Source: Xanthomonas sp. AM6
Lineage (GTDB): Bacteria > Pseudomonadota > Gammaproteobacteria > Xanthomonadales > Xanthomonadaceae
NCBI RefSeq assembly: GCF_025665335.1
Contig: NZ_CP106869.1
Span: 4,853,338 to 4,917,337, forward strand
Reading direction: 5' to 3'
DNA: 64,000 nt
The stretch's first letter is position 1; the number at the start of each line of letters is the position of its first letter. The notes under the pieces are model-generated. The model made no database searches and had not been told where the DNA came from. It saw only the letters and a list, made by a program, of their open reading frames with translations. This document shows, piece after piece, positions 9,515 to 22,261 of this stretch. Made by a program: the position numbers and the translations under genes.

Positions 9515-10037
9515 CCGGGTGGGCGACTGCGGTCGCGACAGGCGTCTCGGTAATGCCCTCGCGACCGATGGCCCGGAGCGACACGGCCGCTCCACATGCC
9601 GTCATCGTCCCAAGGCCCGACAGCAGCGTGCGCGAATGCGGGCGATGCTGGCCTGCGGATGCAGCCGTTCGCCGGCCGTGCCTTCGGCCGGCAGCGCGAT
9701 GCCGCCTTTTGCCGATCGGCAAGCCTGTTCGGAATGGGGGATTTCGTCTTGGGGCGACGCTACGGCGTCGACGATGGAACGACAGTAGGGTCCGGCGGTT
9801 TCGCCTCAGCGCTGCGGAAGAAGAACTCCATGCGCAGCGCCCGGCAGGCCCCCCTCTCCCCGCCCACCTCACACCTGGCGCGCCTCCGGCGCCAGCGAAC
9901 GATACGGTCCGAGCAGCACTACGCCGGCATGGCAGGACGCCGGGATCGGGCCGCGTACGCAAGACGTATCGCGTCTATGCCTGTTTTGTCGGCAGGCGTG
10001 GCGGGAACTTAAGCGAAATCTTTTCTACACACAAGCA
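9515..10037. other. Intergenic region without recognisable gene
   Basis: 523 bp between the metallopeptidase and the convergent alpha/beta hydrolase gene. An open frame at 9596-10012 has no domain-like composition and no good ribosome site. No strong hairpin or repeat was noticed. Confidence 0.5.
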
Positions 10038-10880
10038 TCACATGAACCCGTGTAGGGCCGCGGCCACCGCCGCCGGCTGTTCCATGTGCAGGTGGTGGGT
10101 ACCCGGCAGCACGTGCACGCGGCCCTGGCGCAGCCGCGCCGCGCGCTGGCGCCGCAGCGGCTCGGGGAAATACGCCTGCGCCGGGTCGGCGTAGATCACC
10201 CGGGTCGGGCACTCGATGCCGGCCAACAGCGCCTGGACCTGGGCCTCGCTCAGCCGCACCGCGGTGGGCAGGGTCAGGCGCCGGTCGCTGCGCCACACGT
10301 AGCCGCCCTCCACCGGCCGCACCCCGCGCTCCACCAGCAGGCGCGCCGCCGGCTCGCTGAGCTGGTTGGCCTGCATCCGCGCGCGCACCGGCGCGGCCAG
10401 GTCGGGGAACACGCGCAGCGGCGCGGCGCTCGCGCGGCGGGTCGCGGCGACGCTGTCGCGCAGCCGCTCCACCGTGCCCTCGACGGTCTCGGCCAGGCCG
10501 CCGAGCATTTCGATCGCGACCAGCTTCTCGACCCGCTGCGGTACCGCCGCGGCCAGGGTGCTGGCGATCGCCGCGCCCATCGAATGGCCGATCACCGCGA
10601 AACGCTCCCAGCCCAGCGCGTCGGCCGCGTCCAGCAGCGGATGCAGCGCGCCGGTCAACAGATAGTCGGCGCCGGCCGGCAGCGGATCGCTGTGGCCGTG
10701 GCCGGGCAGGTCCAGCATCACCAGGTCCAGCTGCGGCAGGTGCGCGCTCAGCGGCACGAAGCTGGCGGCGTTGTCCAGCCAGCCGTGCAGCGCCAGCACC
10801 TTCGGGCCGTGCGGATCGCCGCTGCGCAGCCCGGCCAGCGTGCCCACCCGCGACGGGCAGGCGAATGCGCGCAGGCTCAT
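10038..10880 (-). CDS. Alpha/beta hydrolase
   Basis: 280 residues with the alpha/beta-hydrolase order: [13 protein letters not shown] (oxyanion HG), [14 protein letters not shown], the nucleophile elbow [12 protein letters not shown] (Ser), an acidic residue after RVIYADP, and the final His in [12 protein letters not shown]. This is the organisation of small serine esterases such as those of the MEST/YbfF type. Its start overlaps the hemH stop by 4 bp (ATGA), so it is co-transcribed with hemH. The substrate cannot be told from sequence. Confidence 0.88.
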   Translation of the reverse strand: MSLRAFACPSRVGTLAGLRSGDPHGPKVLALHGWLDNAASFVPLSAHLPQLDLVMLDLPGHGHSDPLPAGADYLLTGALHPLLDAADALGWERFAVIGHSMGAAIASTLAAAVPQRVEKLVAIEMLGGLAETVEGTVERLRDSVAATRRASAAPLRVFPDLAAPVRARMQANQLSEPAARLLVERGVRPVEGGYVWRSDRRLTLPTAVRLSEAQVQALLAGIECPTRVIYADPAQAYFPEPLRRQRAARLRQGRVHVLPGTHHLHMEQPAAVAAALHGFM

Positions 10881-11836
10881 GCGGCGCGCGCGGCCAGCTG
10901 GGCCAGCGCGCGCGCGTGCGCCGGGGCGTCGTTGAGGCAGGGGATGTAGCGCACCTGCATGCCGCGCGCGGCGCAGGTCTCGACGAAGCCCATCGCCACT
11001 TCTTCCAGCGTTTCCAGGCAATCGGTGGCGAAGCCGGGGCAGATCACGTCGACCCGCTTGGTGCCGCGCGCGGCCAGTTCCCACAGCCGCGGCTCGGCGT
11101 AGGGCTGCAGCCAGCGCTCGGCGCCGAAACGCGACTGGTAGCCGAGCTGCCACTCGCCGGCGTCCAGCCCCAATGCCGCGGCGATCGCCTGCGCGCTGGC
11201 CTCGCAGCGCTGCGGGTACGGGTCGCCGTTGTCGGCCACGCGCTGCGGCAGGCCATGGAAGGAGAAGAACAGGATCTCGCCGCGGCCGTGCTGCGCCCAG
11301 TGCGCGCGCACGCTGTCGGCCACCGCCGCGACCCAGGCCGGGTCGGTCGGATAGTCCTGGATCAGGGTCACCGGCAGCTGCGGGTTGCGCGCCTGCCAGG
11401 CCTGCACCACGTCCTCGATCGAGGCGGTGGTGGTGGTCGAATACTGCGGGTACAGCGGCAGCACCACGATCCGGCGCACGCCGCCGTCGCGCAGCGCGTC
11501 CAGCGCCGGCGCCAGCGCCGGCTGACCGTAGCGCATCGCCCAGGCCACGCGCTGGGCGGGCAGTTCGCGCTGCATGCCCTCGGCCAGGCGCCGGGTGTAC
11601 ACCGCCAGCGGCGAGCCTTCCGGCAGCCACACCAGGGCGTACTTCTCCGCCGAGCGCGGCGAGCGCCGCGGCAGGATCACCCAGTTCAGCAACGGCCACC
11701 AGAACAGCCTGGGGATGGCGACCACGCGCTTGTCGCCGAGGAACTCGGCCAGGTAGCGGGCGACCGCAGGCGCGGTCGGCGCCTCGGGCGTGCCTAGATT
11801 CACCACCAGCACGGCGGTCTCGGGTGCGTCGGACAT
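10877..11836 (-). CDS. hemH: Ferrochelatase
   Basis: 319 residues. It inserts Fe(II) into protoporphyrin IX, the last step of protoheme synthesis. Seen: [11 protein letters not shown] at the N terminus, [14 protein letters not shown], the active-site His in [10 protein letters not shown], the QSRFG block, and the acidic metal path in [14 protein letters not shown]. The length and start ([17 protein letters not shown]) are normal. It is the first gene of a two-gene unit with the alpha/beta hydrolase. Confidence 0.97.
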   Translation of the reverse strand: MSDAPETAVLVVNLGTPEAPTAPAVARYLAEFLGDKRVVAIPRLFWWPLLNWVILPRRSPRSAEKYALVWLPEGSPLAVYTRRLAEGMQRELPAQRVAWAMRYGQPALAPALDALRDGGVRRIVVLPLYPQYSTTTTASIEDVVQAWQARNPQLPVTLIQDYPTDPAWVAAVADSVRAHWAQHGRGEILFFSFHGLPQRVADNGDPYPQRCEASAQAIAAALGLDAGEWQLGYQSRFGAERWLQPYAEPRLWELAARGTKRVDVICPGFATDCLETLEEVAMGFVETCAARGMQVRYIPCLNDAPAHARALAQLAARAA

Positions 11837-12002
11837 GCGCGCATTGTGGCAGAGGCGCCCGCCGCGCGCGTCGCGATCGTGTCTATCGCAACGATCGGCG
11901 TGCCCGCACGTGGGCCGCCACCGCTCATTGCCGATTCATTGCGCTGTGACTAAGTTCAAGGACTTGCAGTATCTTGCTGTGGACCTCTCTGGGAACCCCG
12001 CC

Positions 12003-12905
12003 ATGCCCCGCCTGCCGCGCATCGCCCTGTTGTTGAGCACCACGCTGTTCGTCGGCCATGCCGTGGCCGGCCCGGAGGAGGACGAGCGCGCCCGCAACGC
12101 GCTGCGCGTGCTGACCGACATCCAGGAGATCCCGGAGCAGTCCATCCCCGACAAGCTGCTCGACGAGGGCCGCGCGATCGTGGTGATCCCGGACACGCTC
12201 AAGGCCGGCCTGGTCATCGGCGGACGCCGCGGCCACGGCCTGATGTCGGTCAAGCGGCCCGACGGCACCTGGTCCAACCCGGTATTCGTCAAGCTCACCG
12301 GCGGCAGCATCGGCTTCCAGGTCGGCGTGCAGTCCTCCGACGTGGTGCTGGTGTTCCGCAACGACCGCAGCCTGGACAACATCGTCAACGGCAAGTTCAC
12401 CCTCGGCGCCGATGCCGGCGTGGCCGCCGGCCCGGTCGGGCGCAACGCCGCCGCGGCCACCGACGGCCAGCTCAAGGCCGAGATCTGGTCGTGGTCGCGC
12501 GCGCGCGGCCTGTTCGCCGGCGTGGCGCTGGACGGCGCGGCGCTGCAGATCGACGATGCCGCCGACCTCAACGTGTACGGCAGCAACACCACCCCGCGGA
12601 TGATCTTCGAAGGCCGCACCACCAGCCTGCCGTCCAACGACGTGGTCGCCTTCCGCGACAAGCTCGAGGAAGCCACCTACGCGGCGCGGCAGAACCGCGG
12701 CACCGACGGCGGCGGCGCGCGCACCGCCAGCGCCCCTCCGCCGCCGCAGCCTTCGGCGCAGGCCGCACCGCCGGCGACCGCCGAACCCGCCAACGGCGCC
12801 AGCACCGCACCGCTGCAGGCGGCGCCGCAGACCCCGCCGCAGCAGGGCTTCCAGCCGGTATCCGAAGGCGAGATCCGCACCGAGTCGCTGGACGGCAATC
12901 GCTGA
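12003..12905 (+). CDS. Secreted SYLF (Ysc84-like) domain protein
   Basis: 300 residues: a signal peptide ([22 protein letters not shown]), then a SYLF/Ysc84 lipid-binding domain ([55 protein letters not shown]) up to about residue 225. A disordered Ala/Pro/Gln-rich tail follows (about 230-300). Bacterial SYLF proteins are periplasmic or outer-membrane associated with no agreed function. The gene lies 76 bp before tatA on the same strand, but the link may only be positional. Confidence 0.85.
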   Translation: MPRLPRIALLLSTTLFVGHAVAGPEEDERARNALRVLTDIQEIPEQSIPDKLLDEGRAIVVIPDTLKAGLVIGGRRGHGLMSVKRPDGTWSNPVFVKLTGGSIGFQVGVQSSDVVLVFRNDRSLDNIVNGKFTLGADAGVAAGPVGRNAAAATDGQLKAEIWSWSRARGLFAGVALDGAALQIDDAADLNVYGSNTTPRMIFEGRTTSLPSNDVVAFRDKLEEATYAARQNRGTDGGGARTASAPPPPQPSAQAAPPATAEPANGASTAPLQAAPQTPPQQGFQPVSEGEIRTESLDGNR

Positions 12906-12981
12906 CGGCGCGCGGCACCGAACGCACCGCGGCGCGGTGCGTTATCCTCCTCGTTCCTTACGACTTCTCTGCGAGCGGATC

Positions 12982-13209
12982 ATGGGCGGTTTTAGCATCT
13001 GGCACTGGCTTGTGGTGCTGGTGATCGTGCTGCTGGTGTTCGGCACCAAGCGGCTGACCAGCGGCGCCAAGGATCTGGGCAGTGCGGTCAAGGAATTCAA
13101 GAAAGGCATGCGCGACGAGGACAAGCCCGCCGGCCAGCTCGGCGACGAGTCGCGCAGCAGCGAACAGTCCCGCGAGACCCAGGCCGAACGCGACCGCGAC
13201 GCGCGCTGA
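12982..13209 (+). CDS. tatA: Sec-independent protein translocase TatA
   Basis: 75 residues. A single N-terminal transmembrane helix ([20 protein letters not shown]) is followed by the TatA hinge [24 protein letters not shown] (amphipathic helix) and a short charged tail. It forms the pore-like oligomer of the twin-arginine translocase. It is first in tatABC; tatB follows after 15 bp. Confidence 0.95.
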   Translation: MGGFSIWHWLVVLVIVLLVFGTKRLTSGAKDLGSAVKEFKKGMRDEDKPAGQLGDESRSSEQSRETQAERDRDAR

Positions 13210-13224
13210 ACAGGAAGCCGCGGC

Positions 13225-13773
13225 GTGTTCGATATCGGATTCAGCGAACTGCTGCTGATCGCCGTGGTGGCGCTGGTGGTGCTCGGCCCGGAACGCCTGC
13301 CCAAGGCGGCGCGCTTCGCCGGGCTGTGGGTGCGCCGCGCGCGCGCGCAGTGGGACTCGGTGAAGCAGGAACTGGAGCGCGAACTGGAGGCGGAGGAACT
13401 CAAGCGCAGCCTGCAGGACGTGCAGGCCTCGCTGCGCCAGGCCGAATCGCAGCTGCGCGACAGCGGCCAGCAGCTGCAGCGCGAGACCGAGGCATTGCGC
13501 CGCGAGATCGACCCGACCGGGCCGGAACCGCCGGCCGAGGCCGCGCCCGCGGCCGCCGGCCCGGATGCACCGGCGCTGCCGGCGGAGCAGCCGGCGCCGA
13601 CCGGCCAGCCTGCGCTCGCCGAGCCGTCGCCCTTGCCGACGGCCGCGCCGCCCGCCGCGGCGCATCCGCCTGTACCTGCCGCCACGCCGCGGCCCACCCT
13701 GCACGACGCGGCCCCGACACCACCGGCGCCTGGCGCCACCGCGCCCAGCGGCGATCCTGAGGCGCCGCGATGA
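13225..13773 (+). CDS. tatB: Sec-independent protein translocase TatB
   Basis: 182 residues from a GTG start. MFDIGFSELLLIAVVALVVLGPERLPKAAR is the TatB signature with the polar Glu in the membrane helix. A long amphipathic/coiled segment (about 35-110, rich in Glu, Leu, Arg) and a Pro/Ala-rich tail of about 70 residues follow. TatB binds TatC and receives twin-arginine signal peptides. The stop overlaps the tatC start (ATGA), so the two are coupled. Confidence 0.95.
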   Translation: MFDIGFSELLLIAVVALVVLGPERLPKAARFAGLWVRRARAQWDSVKQELERELEAEELKRSLQDVQASLRQAESQLRDSGQQLQRETEALRREIDPTGPEPPAEAAPAAAGPDAPALPAEQPAPTGQPALAEPSPLPTAAPPAAAHPPVPAATPRPTLHDAAPTPPAPGATAPSGDPEAPR

Positions 13774-14510
13774 ATCCGGAAGCCGAAAGCAGCCTGATCG
13801 AACACCTGGTGGAACTGCGCGCGCGGCTGATGCGCGCGCTGATCGGCCTGGGCGTGGTGGTCGTGGCGTTGCTGCCGTTCTCCAAGCGCATCTACACCTG
13901 GCTGGCCGCGCCGATGCTCTCGCAGCTGCCGATCGGCCAGAGCGTGATCGCCACCCATCCGGCCGGCGCGGTGCTGGCGCCGATCAAGCTGACCTTCTTC
14001 CTGGGCGTGTTCATCGCCGTGCCGTGGCTGCTGTACCAGGCCTGGGCGTTCGTCGCGCCGGGACTGTACCAGCGCGAGAAGCGCCTGGCGCTGCCGCTGC
14101 TGGCCTCGGCGGTGGCGCTGTTCTACGTGGGCTGCGCCTTCGCGTATTTCCTGGTGCTGCCGTCGGTGTTCCATTTCCTGACCACCTTCAAGCCGGACAT
14201 CATCCAGCTCACCCCCGACGCGGGCTCCTACCTGGACTTCGTGCTGGCGATCTTCTTCGCCTTCGGCGCCAGCTTCGAACTGCCGGTGGCGCTGGTGATC
14301 CTGGCCCTGCTCGGCTGGGTGACCCCGCAACAGCTGCGCGAAGGCCGCGGCTACGCGGTGGTGGGCATCTTCGTGCTGGCCGCGGTGCTGACCCCGCCGG
14401 ACGTGGTCTCGCAGCTGATGCTGGCGATCCCGATGTGCCTGCTGTACGAGCTGGGCATCCTTGCTGCCAGTGCGGTGGTGAAGAGGCCGGGATTGGAGAT
14501 TCGGGATTAG
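13770..14510 (+). CDS. tatC: Sec-independent protein translocase TatC
   Basis: 246 residues with six transmembrane helices. The N-terminal SSLIEHLVELRARL motif with the conserved Glu/Arg, the YQAWAFVAPGLYQREKR loop and FAFGASFELP are the usual TatC blocks. It forms the twin-arginine receptor with TatB; opgD in this window is a probable client. The final codons (PGLEIRD and stop) are provided by a GGGATT-type repeat that lies in frame at the gene end, so the last seven residues are probably not ancestral TatC sequence. Confidence 0.96.
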   Translation: MNPEAESSLIEHLVELRARLMRALIGLGVVVVALLPFSKRIYTWLAAPMLSQLPIGQSVIATHPAGAVLAPIKLTFFLGVFIAVPWLLYQAWAFVAPGLYQREKRLALPLLASAVALFYVGCAFAYFLVLPSVFHFLTTFKPDIIQLTPDAGSYLDFVLAIFFAFGASFELPVALVILALLGWVTPQQLREGRGYAVVGIFVLAAVLTPPDVVSQLMLAIPMCLLYELGILAASAVVKRPGLEIRD

Positions 14511-14516
14511 GGATTC
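14489..14516 (+). repeat. GGGATTGGGGA-type heptad repeat at tatC end
   Basis: A G/A/T heptad array (GGGATTGGAGATTCGGGATT and following) overlaps the tatC stop. Related copies abut the 3' ends of the genes ending at 14714 and 22502, each oriented the same way relative to the gene. Confidence 0.75.
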
Positions 14517-14680
14517 AACCGCGGGCCGGCGGTGCCCTCGGCATGGGGAACGGCGCTAGCCGCGATCGAGGCGTCGGTACCGAAGCCCCTCCTGCAGATG
14601 CGAGCGACCTGCCAAGGCCGACAACGCCCTAGCCAGCCATGCACGCGAAGCGACCGGAACCCATCAGCCGCCGCTTCCAC

Positions 14681-14711
14681 GAATCCCCAATCCCAACTCC
14701 CCAATCCCGGC
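14681..14711 (-). repeat. GGGATTGGGGA-type heptad repeat
   Basis: On the minus strand it reads CCGGGATTGGGGAGTTGGGA and continues GGGATTC. It lies 2-3 bp after the stop codon of the membrane-protein gene (14714-15613), and is nearly the same as the copy after rep. Confidence 0.75.
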
Positions 14712-14713
14712 CC

Positions 14714-15613
14714 TCAGGCCACGAACACGTTGGAAGGCGGCGGCGGCACCGCCGGCGCGGCGTCGCCGCTGTGCACGAACATCTGCTTCCACGCCGCGTA
14801 CACCGCGCCGGCCAGGGCCGGCATCGCCAGCGCCATCAGCAGCAGCTGCGCGACCAGGGCGGCGATGGTCGGCCCGGCCAGCGCCTGCAGCAGCAGGATC
14901 ACCAGCACCAGGGCGAAGTACAGCGCGAACATCGCGATGAAGGCCAGGATGAAGAACACCAGCATCGCCGGCAGGTTGTGCAGGCAGGCGCGCAGGCTGT
15001 TGCGCATCGCCGCTAGGCCGCCGCGGCCGTCGAACATCACCTGCGGGGCGAGCACGAACAGGGTCAGGGTCACCGCCACGAAGCCGACGAACACCAGCAG
15101 CAGCCACAGCAGGATGCGCATGGCCGGCAGCGTGGCCACCAGCTGCTCGACCTGCGCCGGATCGGGCTGGGCGCTGGACTGGCCGAGTTCGTTGAGCTTG
15201 GTCATCACCGTGCCCAGCTGCTCCCAGCCGCTCTGGCCGACCACCACCAGCGCCAGCGCGCCCAGCGCCAGGCCCACCAACACCTGCGGCAGCAGCGCCA
15301 CCAGCAGGCTCGGCGCGCGGCCGTCGTGCACGCCCTGCAGCAGGTGCGCCGGCTGCGCGGTCCGGCCCTGGTCGACCTCGCGCACCGCCCACACCAGCCC
15401 GCCGAACAGCAACGGCCCGGCCAGGCCCAGCAGCAATTGCGCGAGCATGCCCAGGGTCGGGTTCAGCGCGCCCATCAGCAGCGCCAGCAGCGCCGCCAGG
15501 CCCCAGATCACGCCCAGCAGCCCCAGCGCCAGCGGCGCCCGGCGCAGCAGCGCGATCCCGGTCAACAGCCATTCCGCGCCGGCCGAGGCCGGCAGCTTGC
15601 GAATCTCGATCAT
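14714..15613 (-). CDS. BPSS1780-family membrane protein
   Basis: 299 residues with about six hydrophobic segments and an N-terminal cytoplasmic stretch (MIEIRKLPASAGAEWLLTGIALLRRAP). This pattern is that of the uncharacterised BPSS1780/COG5473 integral membrane family. The first GLLGVIWGLAALLALLMG helix and the VLAPQVMFDGRGGLAAMRNSLRACLHNLP loop are typical of it. It lies downstream of the glutamine amidotransferase gene (48 bp gap, same strand). No function is established. Confidence 0.7.
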   Translation of the reverse strand: MIEIRKLPASAGAEWLLTGIALLRRAPLALGLLGVIWGLAALLALLMGALNPTLGMLAQLLLGLAGPLLFGGLVWAVREVDQGRTAQPAHLLQGVHDGRAPSLLVALLPQVLVGLALGALALVVVGQSGWEQLGTVMTKLNELGQSSAQPDPAQVEQLVATLPAMRILLWLLLVFVGFVAVTLTLFVLAPQVMFDGRGGLAAMRNSLRACLHNLPAMLVFFILAFIAMFALYFALVLVILLLQALAGPTIAALVAQLLLMALAMPALAGAVYAAWKQMFVHSGDAAPAVPPPPSNVFVA

Positions 15614-15660
15614 TGCCAATCCGAAGTGGGGGGCGCCGTACGACGCGGCGCCTGCGCAGA

Positions 15661-16410
15661 TTATCGCGGTTTTGCCGCGCCGCCGGCAGGTTGCTGGCCG
15701 CGCGCGTGCTGAACGAAGCGCCGCAGCAGCTTGCGCGCCAGCGGTGCGGCGCTGACCTCGCGGGCGATGGTACGGGCGCAGCGCCCGGCGCTGCGTAGAC
15801 ACTCGGCGCGGGCATGCACGTAGCCGCGCATGTGGTGGGTGGCGAACTCCGGGTGGAACTGCACGCCCCAGGCCGCTTCGCCCCAGCGGAAGGCGTGGCA
15901 CTGGTCCTGCGCCGAGCGCGCCAGCACGGTGGCGCCGGCCGGCGCGCGCAGCACCGTCTGCAGGTGCGTGGCGTGGGCCGGGAAGCGCCCGGGCAGGCCG
16001 GCGAACAGCGGATCGTCGAACGCCGGCGGGTGCAGGTCGATGTGCACGGTGCCCGATTCGCGCCCGGCCGGGTTGTAGGCGACCTCCCCGCCCAGCGCGT
16101 GCGCCAGCAGCTGGTGGCCGTAGCAGATGCCCAGCAGCGGCGTGCCTTCGTGGGCGGCCTCGCGCAGCCAGTCGGCCGAGCGCTCGCTCCACTCGGCGCG
16201 GTCGGTGACGAAGGCGGCCGAGCCGGTGACGATGACCCCGGCGAAGCCGGCGCGCGCCGGCAGCGCCGCGCCGGCGGCGACATTGGCGACCACGGTATCG
16301 CGCTCGGCCAGGCCGGCGGCGACGCGGATCCAGTGCGGGAACCGCCCATAGCGCCGCATCGTCGCCACCGGTTCGCCGGTTTCGAGGATCAGGAAGGGCG
16401 CAGCGGGCAT
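15661..16410 (-). CDS. Class I glutamine amidotransferase
   Basis: 249 residues. The triad is visible: the nucleophile elbow LLGICYGHQLLAHALGG (Cys) and the His/Glu pair in WGVQFHPEF. It is a stand-alone GATase-like protein of the GMP-synthase-type subfamily (often annotated GuaA-like or YfeJ-like) with no fused synthase domain. The start MPAAPFLILETG is the family start; an upstream GTG/ATG extension lacks conservation. The ammonia acceptor is unknown. Confidence 0.85.
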   Translation of the reverse strand: MPAAPFLILETGEPVATMRRYGRFPHWIRVAAGLAERDTVVANVAAGAALPARAGFAGVIVTGSAAFVTDRAEWSERSADWLREAAHEGTPLLGICYGHQLLAHALGGEVAYNPAGRESGTVHIDLHPPAFDDPLFAGLPGRFPAHATHLQTVLRAPAGATVLARSAQDQCHAFRWGEAAWGVQFHPEFATHHMRGYVHARAECLRSAGRCARTIAREVSAAPLARKLLRRFVQHARGQQPAGGAAKPR

Positions 16411-16552
16411 ACGGAGAGGTCCAACGGCATTGCCCGATTCTAGACGCCAACGCACTGCGCGTTACAGGCGCCACCGTTGCCGATGGCATAGCGAGATAAC
16501 CGCGGCTCATCAGAAGGGCCGGCAGCCCCTGCCTGTCCGGGCCAGCGCGGGC

Positions 16553-18373
<1,821 letters not shown>

Positions 18374-18413
18374 GGTCAGGTCCGGTGCGCGGAAGTCCCC
18401 GCAAGTCGGTCGC

Positions 18414-18419
18414 TATACT
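18414..18419 (+). promoter_or_regulatory. Candidate -10 of glyQ
   Basis: TATACT, 29 nt before the glyQ ATG and just upstream of the divergent GspE gene. A recognisable -35 at 16-18 bp spacing was not found. Confidence 0.4.
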
Positions 18420-18448
18420 AGCGCACCCCCTTTGCCGGCCTTTGCTGC

Positions 18449-19357
<909 letters not shown>

Positions 19358-19363
19358 GGCCGC

Positions 19364-19500
19364 AAGCCCCTCCCCCATCGGGAGAGGGGTTGGGGTGAGG
19401 GTACGGGGCGAAGCCCCGCAGACCTGAACTTCCAAAAGCGTCGCCCGAACCCTCATCCGCCCCTTCGGGGCACCTTCTCCCGCAGGGAGAAGGGAACCGC
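19364..19500. repeat. Dispersed ~135-bp intergenic repeat (copy 1)
   Basis: Two palindrome-rich ends frame it: CCCCTCCCCCATCGGGAGAG at the left and CCTTCTCCCGCAGGGAGAAG at the right, with CTCATCCGCCCCTTCGGGGC between. A second copy is at 22262-22394. It sits between the co-directional glyQ and glyS genes, so it is probably transcribed and folds. Confidence 0.8.
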
Positions 19501-19516
19501 TAGCAAGGTCTGACAC

Positions 19517-21766
19517 ATGAGCGCACTACACCCCCTGCTGATCGAACTGGGCACCGAGGAACTGCCGGTCAAGGCGCTGCCGGGCCTGGCGCAGGCGCTG
19601 TTCGACGGCGTGATCGCCGGGCTGGAGAAGCGCGGCATCGCCTTCGAGCGCGGCGACGCCAAGCCGCTGTCCACGCCGCGCCGGCTGGCGGTGCTGCTGC
19701 CGGGCGTGGCCGCCGAACAGCCCGAGCAGCGCTCGGAGGTGCTCGGCCCCTATCTCAACATCGCGCTGAACGCCGACGGCCAGCCGACCAAGGCGCTGGC
19801 CGGTTTCGCCGCCAAGGCCGGCATCGACTGGACCGCGCTGGAGCGCACCAGCGACGCCAAGGGCGAGCGCTTCGTGCACCGCGCGCTGACCCCGGGCGCG
19901 CAGACCGCCGCGCTGCTGCCGGAGATCCTGCGCGAGGCGATCGCGGCGATGCCGATCCCCAAGCCGATGCGCTGGGGCGACCACGACTATGGTTTCGCGC
20001 GGCCGGTGCACTGGCTGGTGCTGCTGTTCGGCAACGAGGTGGTGCCGGTGCAGTTGTTCGGCGTGCAGGCCGGCCGCGACAGCCGCGGCCACCGCTTCCT
20101 GCACGACGCGCCGGTGCCGCTGGCGCAGCCGGGCGATTACGTCGCCGCGCTGGAGGCCGCGCAGGTGCTGGTGGACCCGGACACGCGCCGCGCGCGCATC
20201 GTCGCCGAGGTCGAGCAGGCCGCGCGCCAGGCCGGCGGCAGCGCGCGCATCTCCGAGGACAACCTGGAGCAGGTGGTGAACCTGGTCGAATGGCCGTCGG
20301 CGGTGCTGTGCCATTTCGAACCGGCGTTCCTGGCGGTGCCGCAGGAAGCGCTGATCGAGACCATGGAGAGCAACCAGAAGTTCTTCCCGGTGCTCGACGC
20401 CGGCGGCAGGCTGACCGAGCATTTCATCGGCATCGCCAACATCGTCTCGCGCGACGTGGCCGAAGTGGCCAAGGGCTACGAGCGGGTGATCCGCCCGCGC
20501 TTCGCCGACGCCAAGTTCTTCTTCGACGAGGACCTCAAGCAGGGCCTGCCGGCGATGGGCGCAGGGCTGGCGAGCGTGACCTACCAGGCCAAGCTCGGCA
20601 GCATCGCCGACAAGGTGCAGCGCGTGGCCGCGCTGGCCGAGGCGATCGCGCCGCTGGTCGGCGTGGACGCCGCACAGGCGCGCCGCGCCGCCGAACTGAG
20701 CAAGAACGACCTGCAGTCGCGCATGGTCAACGAGTTCCCCGAACTGCAGGGCATCGCCGGGCGCCACTACGCCACCGCCGCCGGCGAGCCGGGCGAGATC
20801 GCGCTGGCGATCGACGAGGCCTACCAGCCGCGCTTCGCCGGCGACGACATCGCGCTGTCGCCGCTGGGCAAGGTGCTGGCGATCGCCGAGCGCCTGGACA
20901 CGCTGGCCGGCGGCTTCGCCGCGGGCTTGAAGCCGACCGGCAACAAGGATCCGTTCGCGCTGCGGCGCAATGCGCTGGGGTTGGCGCGGACGGTGATTGA
21001 GAGTGGGTTTGATGTGAATCTGAAGACCCTGCTGGCCGACACGTTGGAATCCCTCCGTGTCGAAAGAGAAGCAAAGGCGGCCGAAGAAACCGTGCGCAAG
21101 ATGAAAGAGCTTCAATCGAAGGGCATGGACGTAAAGTCGGCGGAAGTGAAGCCTTTGCCGGTTGATGTCCAAGCGCATTCCGCTGAACTGTTCGACTTCG
21201 TCCTCGACCGCCTGCGCGGCTACTACGCCGACAAGGGCGTCCCGGCGACGCATTTCAACGCGGTGGCGGCCTTGTTCTCGGTCGCGGCTGAAGCCGCTCC
21301 TACAGGGAGCGCCGCGGCGTCGGTGGGAGCGGCTTCAGCCGCGGCCGCCACGCACGGATCGCTGTACGACTTCGACCGCCGCATCGACGCGATCGGCATC
21401 TTCGCCACGCTGCCGGAGGCCGAGGCGCTGGCCGCGGCCAACAAGCGCATCCGCAACATCCTGCGCAAGGCCGAAGGCGCGATTCCCGCGCAGATCGACC
21501 CGACCCTGCTGCGCGAGCCGGCCGAAAGCGCGCTGGCCGAAGCGGTGGAAGCGGCGATCGTGGAGACCGACGGCGCGCTGCGCCAGCACGACTACGTCAC
21601 CGTGCTGAACTTCCTGGCGCGGCTGCGGCCGCAGGTGGACGCGTTCTTCGACGGCGTCATGGTCAACGTCGACGACCCGGCGATCCGCGGCAACCGCCTG
21701 GCCCTGCTCAAGCGCCTGGGCGACCGCCTCGGCAGCGTCGCCGCGATCGAGCACCTGTCGTCATAA
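19517..21766 (+). CDS. glyS: Glycyl-tRNA synthetase beta subunit with two internal insertions
   Basis: 749 residues against about 690 in E. coli. Seen: [18 protein letters not shown] at the start, [34 protein letters not shown], the HD-domain-like region [25 protein letters not shown], and the C-terminal anticodon-binding part ([12 protein letters not shown] onward). Two insertions explain the extra length. Residues about 511-554 are a charged Lys/Glu-rich segment encoded by AT-richer DNA. Residues about 589-609 are an Ala/Gly/Ser stretch encoded by an inverted REP pair (21281-21343). Both keep frame, so the enzyme is probably functional. Confidence 0.96.
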   Translation: MSALHPLLIELGTEELPVKALPGLAQALFDGVIAGLEKRGIAFERGDAKPLSTPRRLAVLLPGVAAEQPEQRSEVLGPYLNIALNADGQPTKALAGFAAKAGIDWTALERTSDAKGERFVHRALTPGAQTAALLPEILREAIAAMPIPKPMRWGDHDYGFARPVHWLVLLFGNEVVPVQLFGVQAGRDSRGHRFLHDAPVPLAQPGDYVAALEAAQVLVDPDTRRARIVAEVEQAARQAGGSARISEDNLEQVVNLVEWPSAVLCHFEPAFLAVPQEALIETMESNQKFFPVLDAGGRLTEHFIGIANIVSRDVAEVAKGYERVIRPRFADAKFFFDEDLKQGLPAMGAGLASVTYQAKLGSIADKVQRVAALAEAIAPLVGVDAAQARRAAELSKNDLQSRMVNEFPELQGIAGRHYATAAGEPGEIALAIDEAYQPRFAGDDIALSPLGKVLAIAERLDTLAGGFAAGLKPTGNKDPFALRRNALGLARTVIESGFDVNLKTLLADTLESLRVEREAKAAEETVRKMKELQSKGMDVKSAEVKPLPVDVQAHSAELFDFVLDRLRGYYADKGVPATHFNAVAALFSVAAEAAPTGSAAASVGAASAAAATHGSLYDFDRRIDAIGIFATLPEAEALAAANKRIRNILRKAEGAIPAQIDPTLLREPAESALAEAVEAAIVETDGALRQHDYVTVLNFLARLRPQVDAFFDGVMVNVDDPAIRGNRLALLKRLGDRLGSVAAIEHLSS
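21281..21343. repeat. REP pair inside glyS coding sequence
   Basis: GTCGCGGCTGAAGCCGCTCC at 21281-21300 and its near reverse complement GGGAGCGGCTTCAGCCGCG at 21325-21343 form the same inverted REP doublet found in the intergenic arrays. Here it is translated in frame ([20 protein letters not shown]). Confidence 0.9.
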
Positions 21767-21820
21767 GCCACGCCACGAGTGGATACATGGAGAGGCCGCG
21801 AAAGCAGCCTCTGCTTTTCT

Positions 21821-22240
21821 GTAGGAGCGACTTCAGTCGCGACGAACGAAGCCAGCAGTCCACCGCCAAGTGAAAAGCGCCGGGACTGAAGTCCTCCCAC
21901 AGTGCACCCGGCCGGCTACCTCCGAGTGCTTGCCGAGCGAATCCGCTTGAAAGCCACTGCCTCTGGCGGCACTGCTTCATGTAGGAGCGACTTCAGTCGC
22001 GACGAACGAAGCCAGCAGTCCGACAGCCAAGTGAAAAAGCGTCGGGACTGAAGTCCTCCCACAGTGCACCCGGCCGGCCACCTCCAAGCGCTTGCCGAGC
22101 GAATCCGCTTGAAAGCCACTGCCTCTGGCGGCACTGCTTCATGTAGGAGCGACTTCAGTCGCGACGAACGGAGCCGGCAATCCCGCAGCCAAGTGACAAG
22201 CGCAGGCACTGAAGCCCCTTCCACAGTGCACCCGGCCGAC
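21821..22240. repeat. 160-bp tandem repeat of REP doublets
   Basis: Unit starts are at 21821, 21981 and 22143 (periods 160 and 162 bp). Each unit opens with GTAGGAGCGACTTCAGTCGC, has an inner inverted element GGGACTGAAGTCCTCCCACA, and carries the same non-palindromic filler (CGCTTGAAAGCCACTGCCTC). The third copy is partial and more diverged. It lies between the convergent ends of glyS and rep. Confidence 0.9.
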
Positions 22241-22261
22241 CGTGTACACGCACTGTGTCTT

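Noticed and set aside
9596..10012. 138-codon open frame after the metallopeptidase gene
   Set aside because: No recognisable domain, start signal or composition of a real gene.
21821..22240. Possible CRISPR array
   Set aside because: Unit length is 160 bp with repeated fillers and palindromic REPs; there are no unique spacers and no cas genes.
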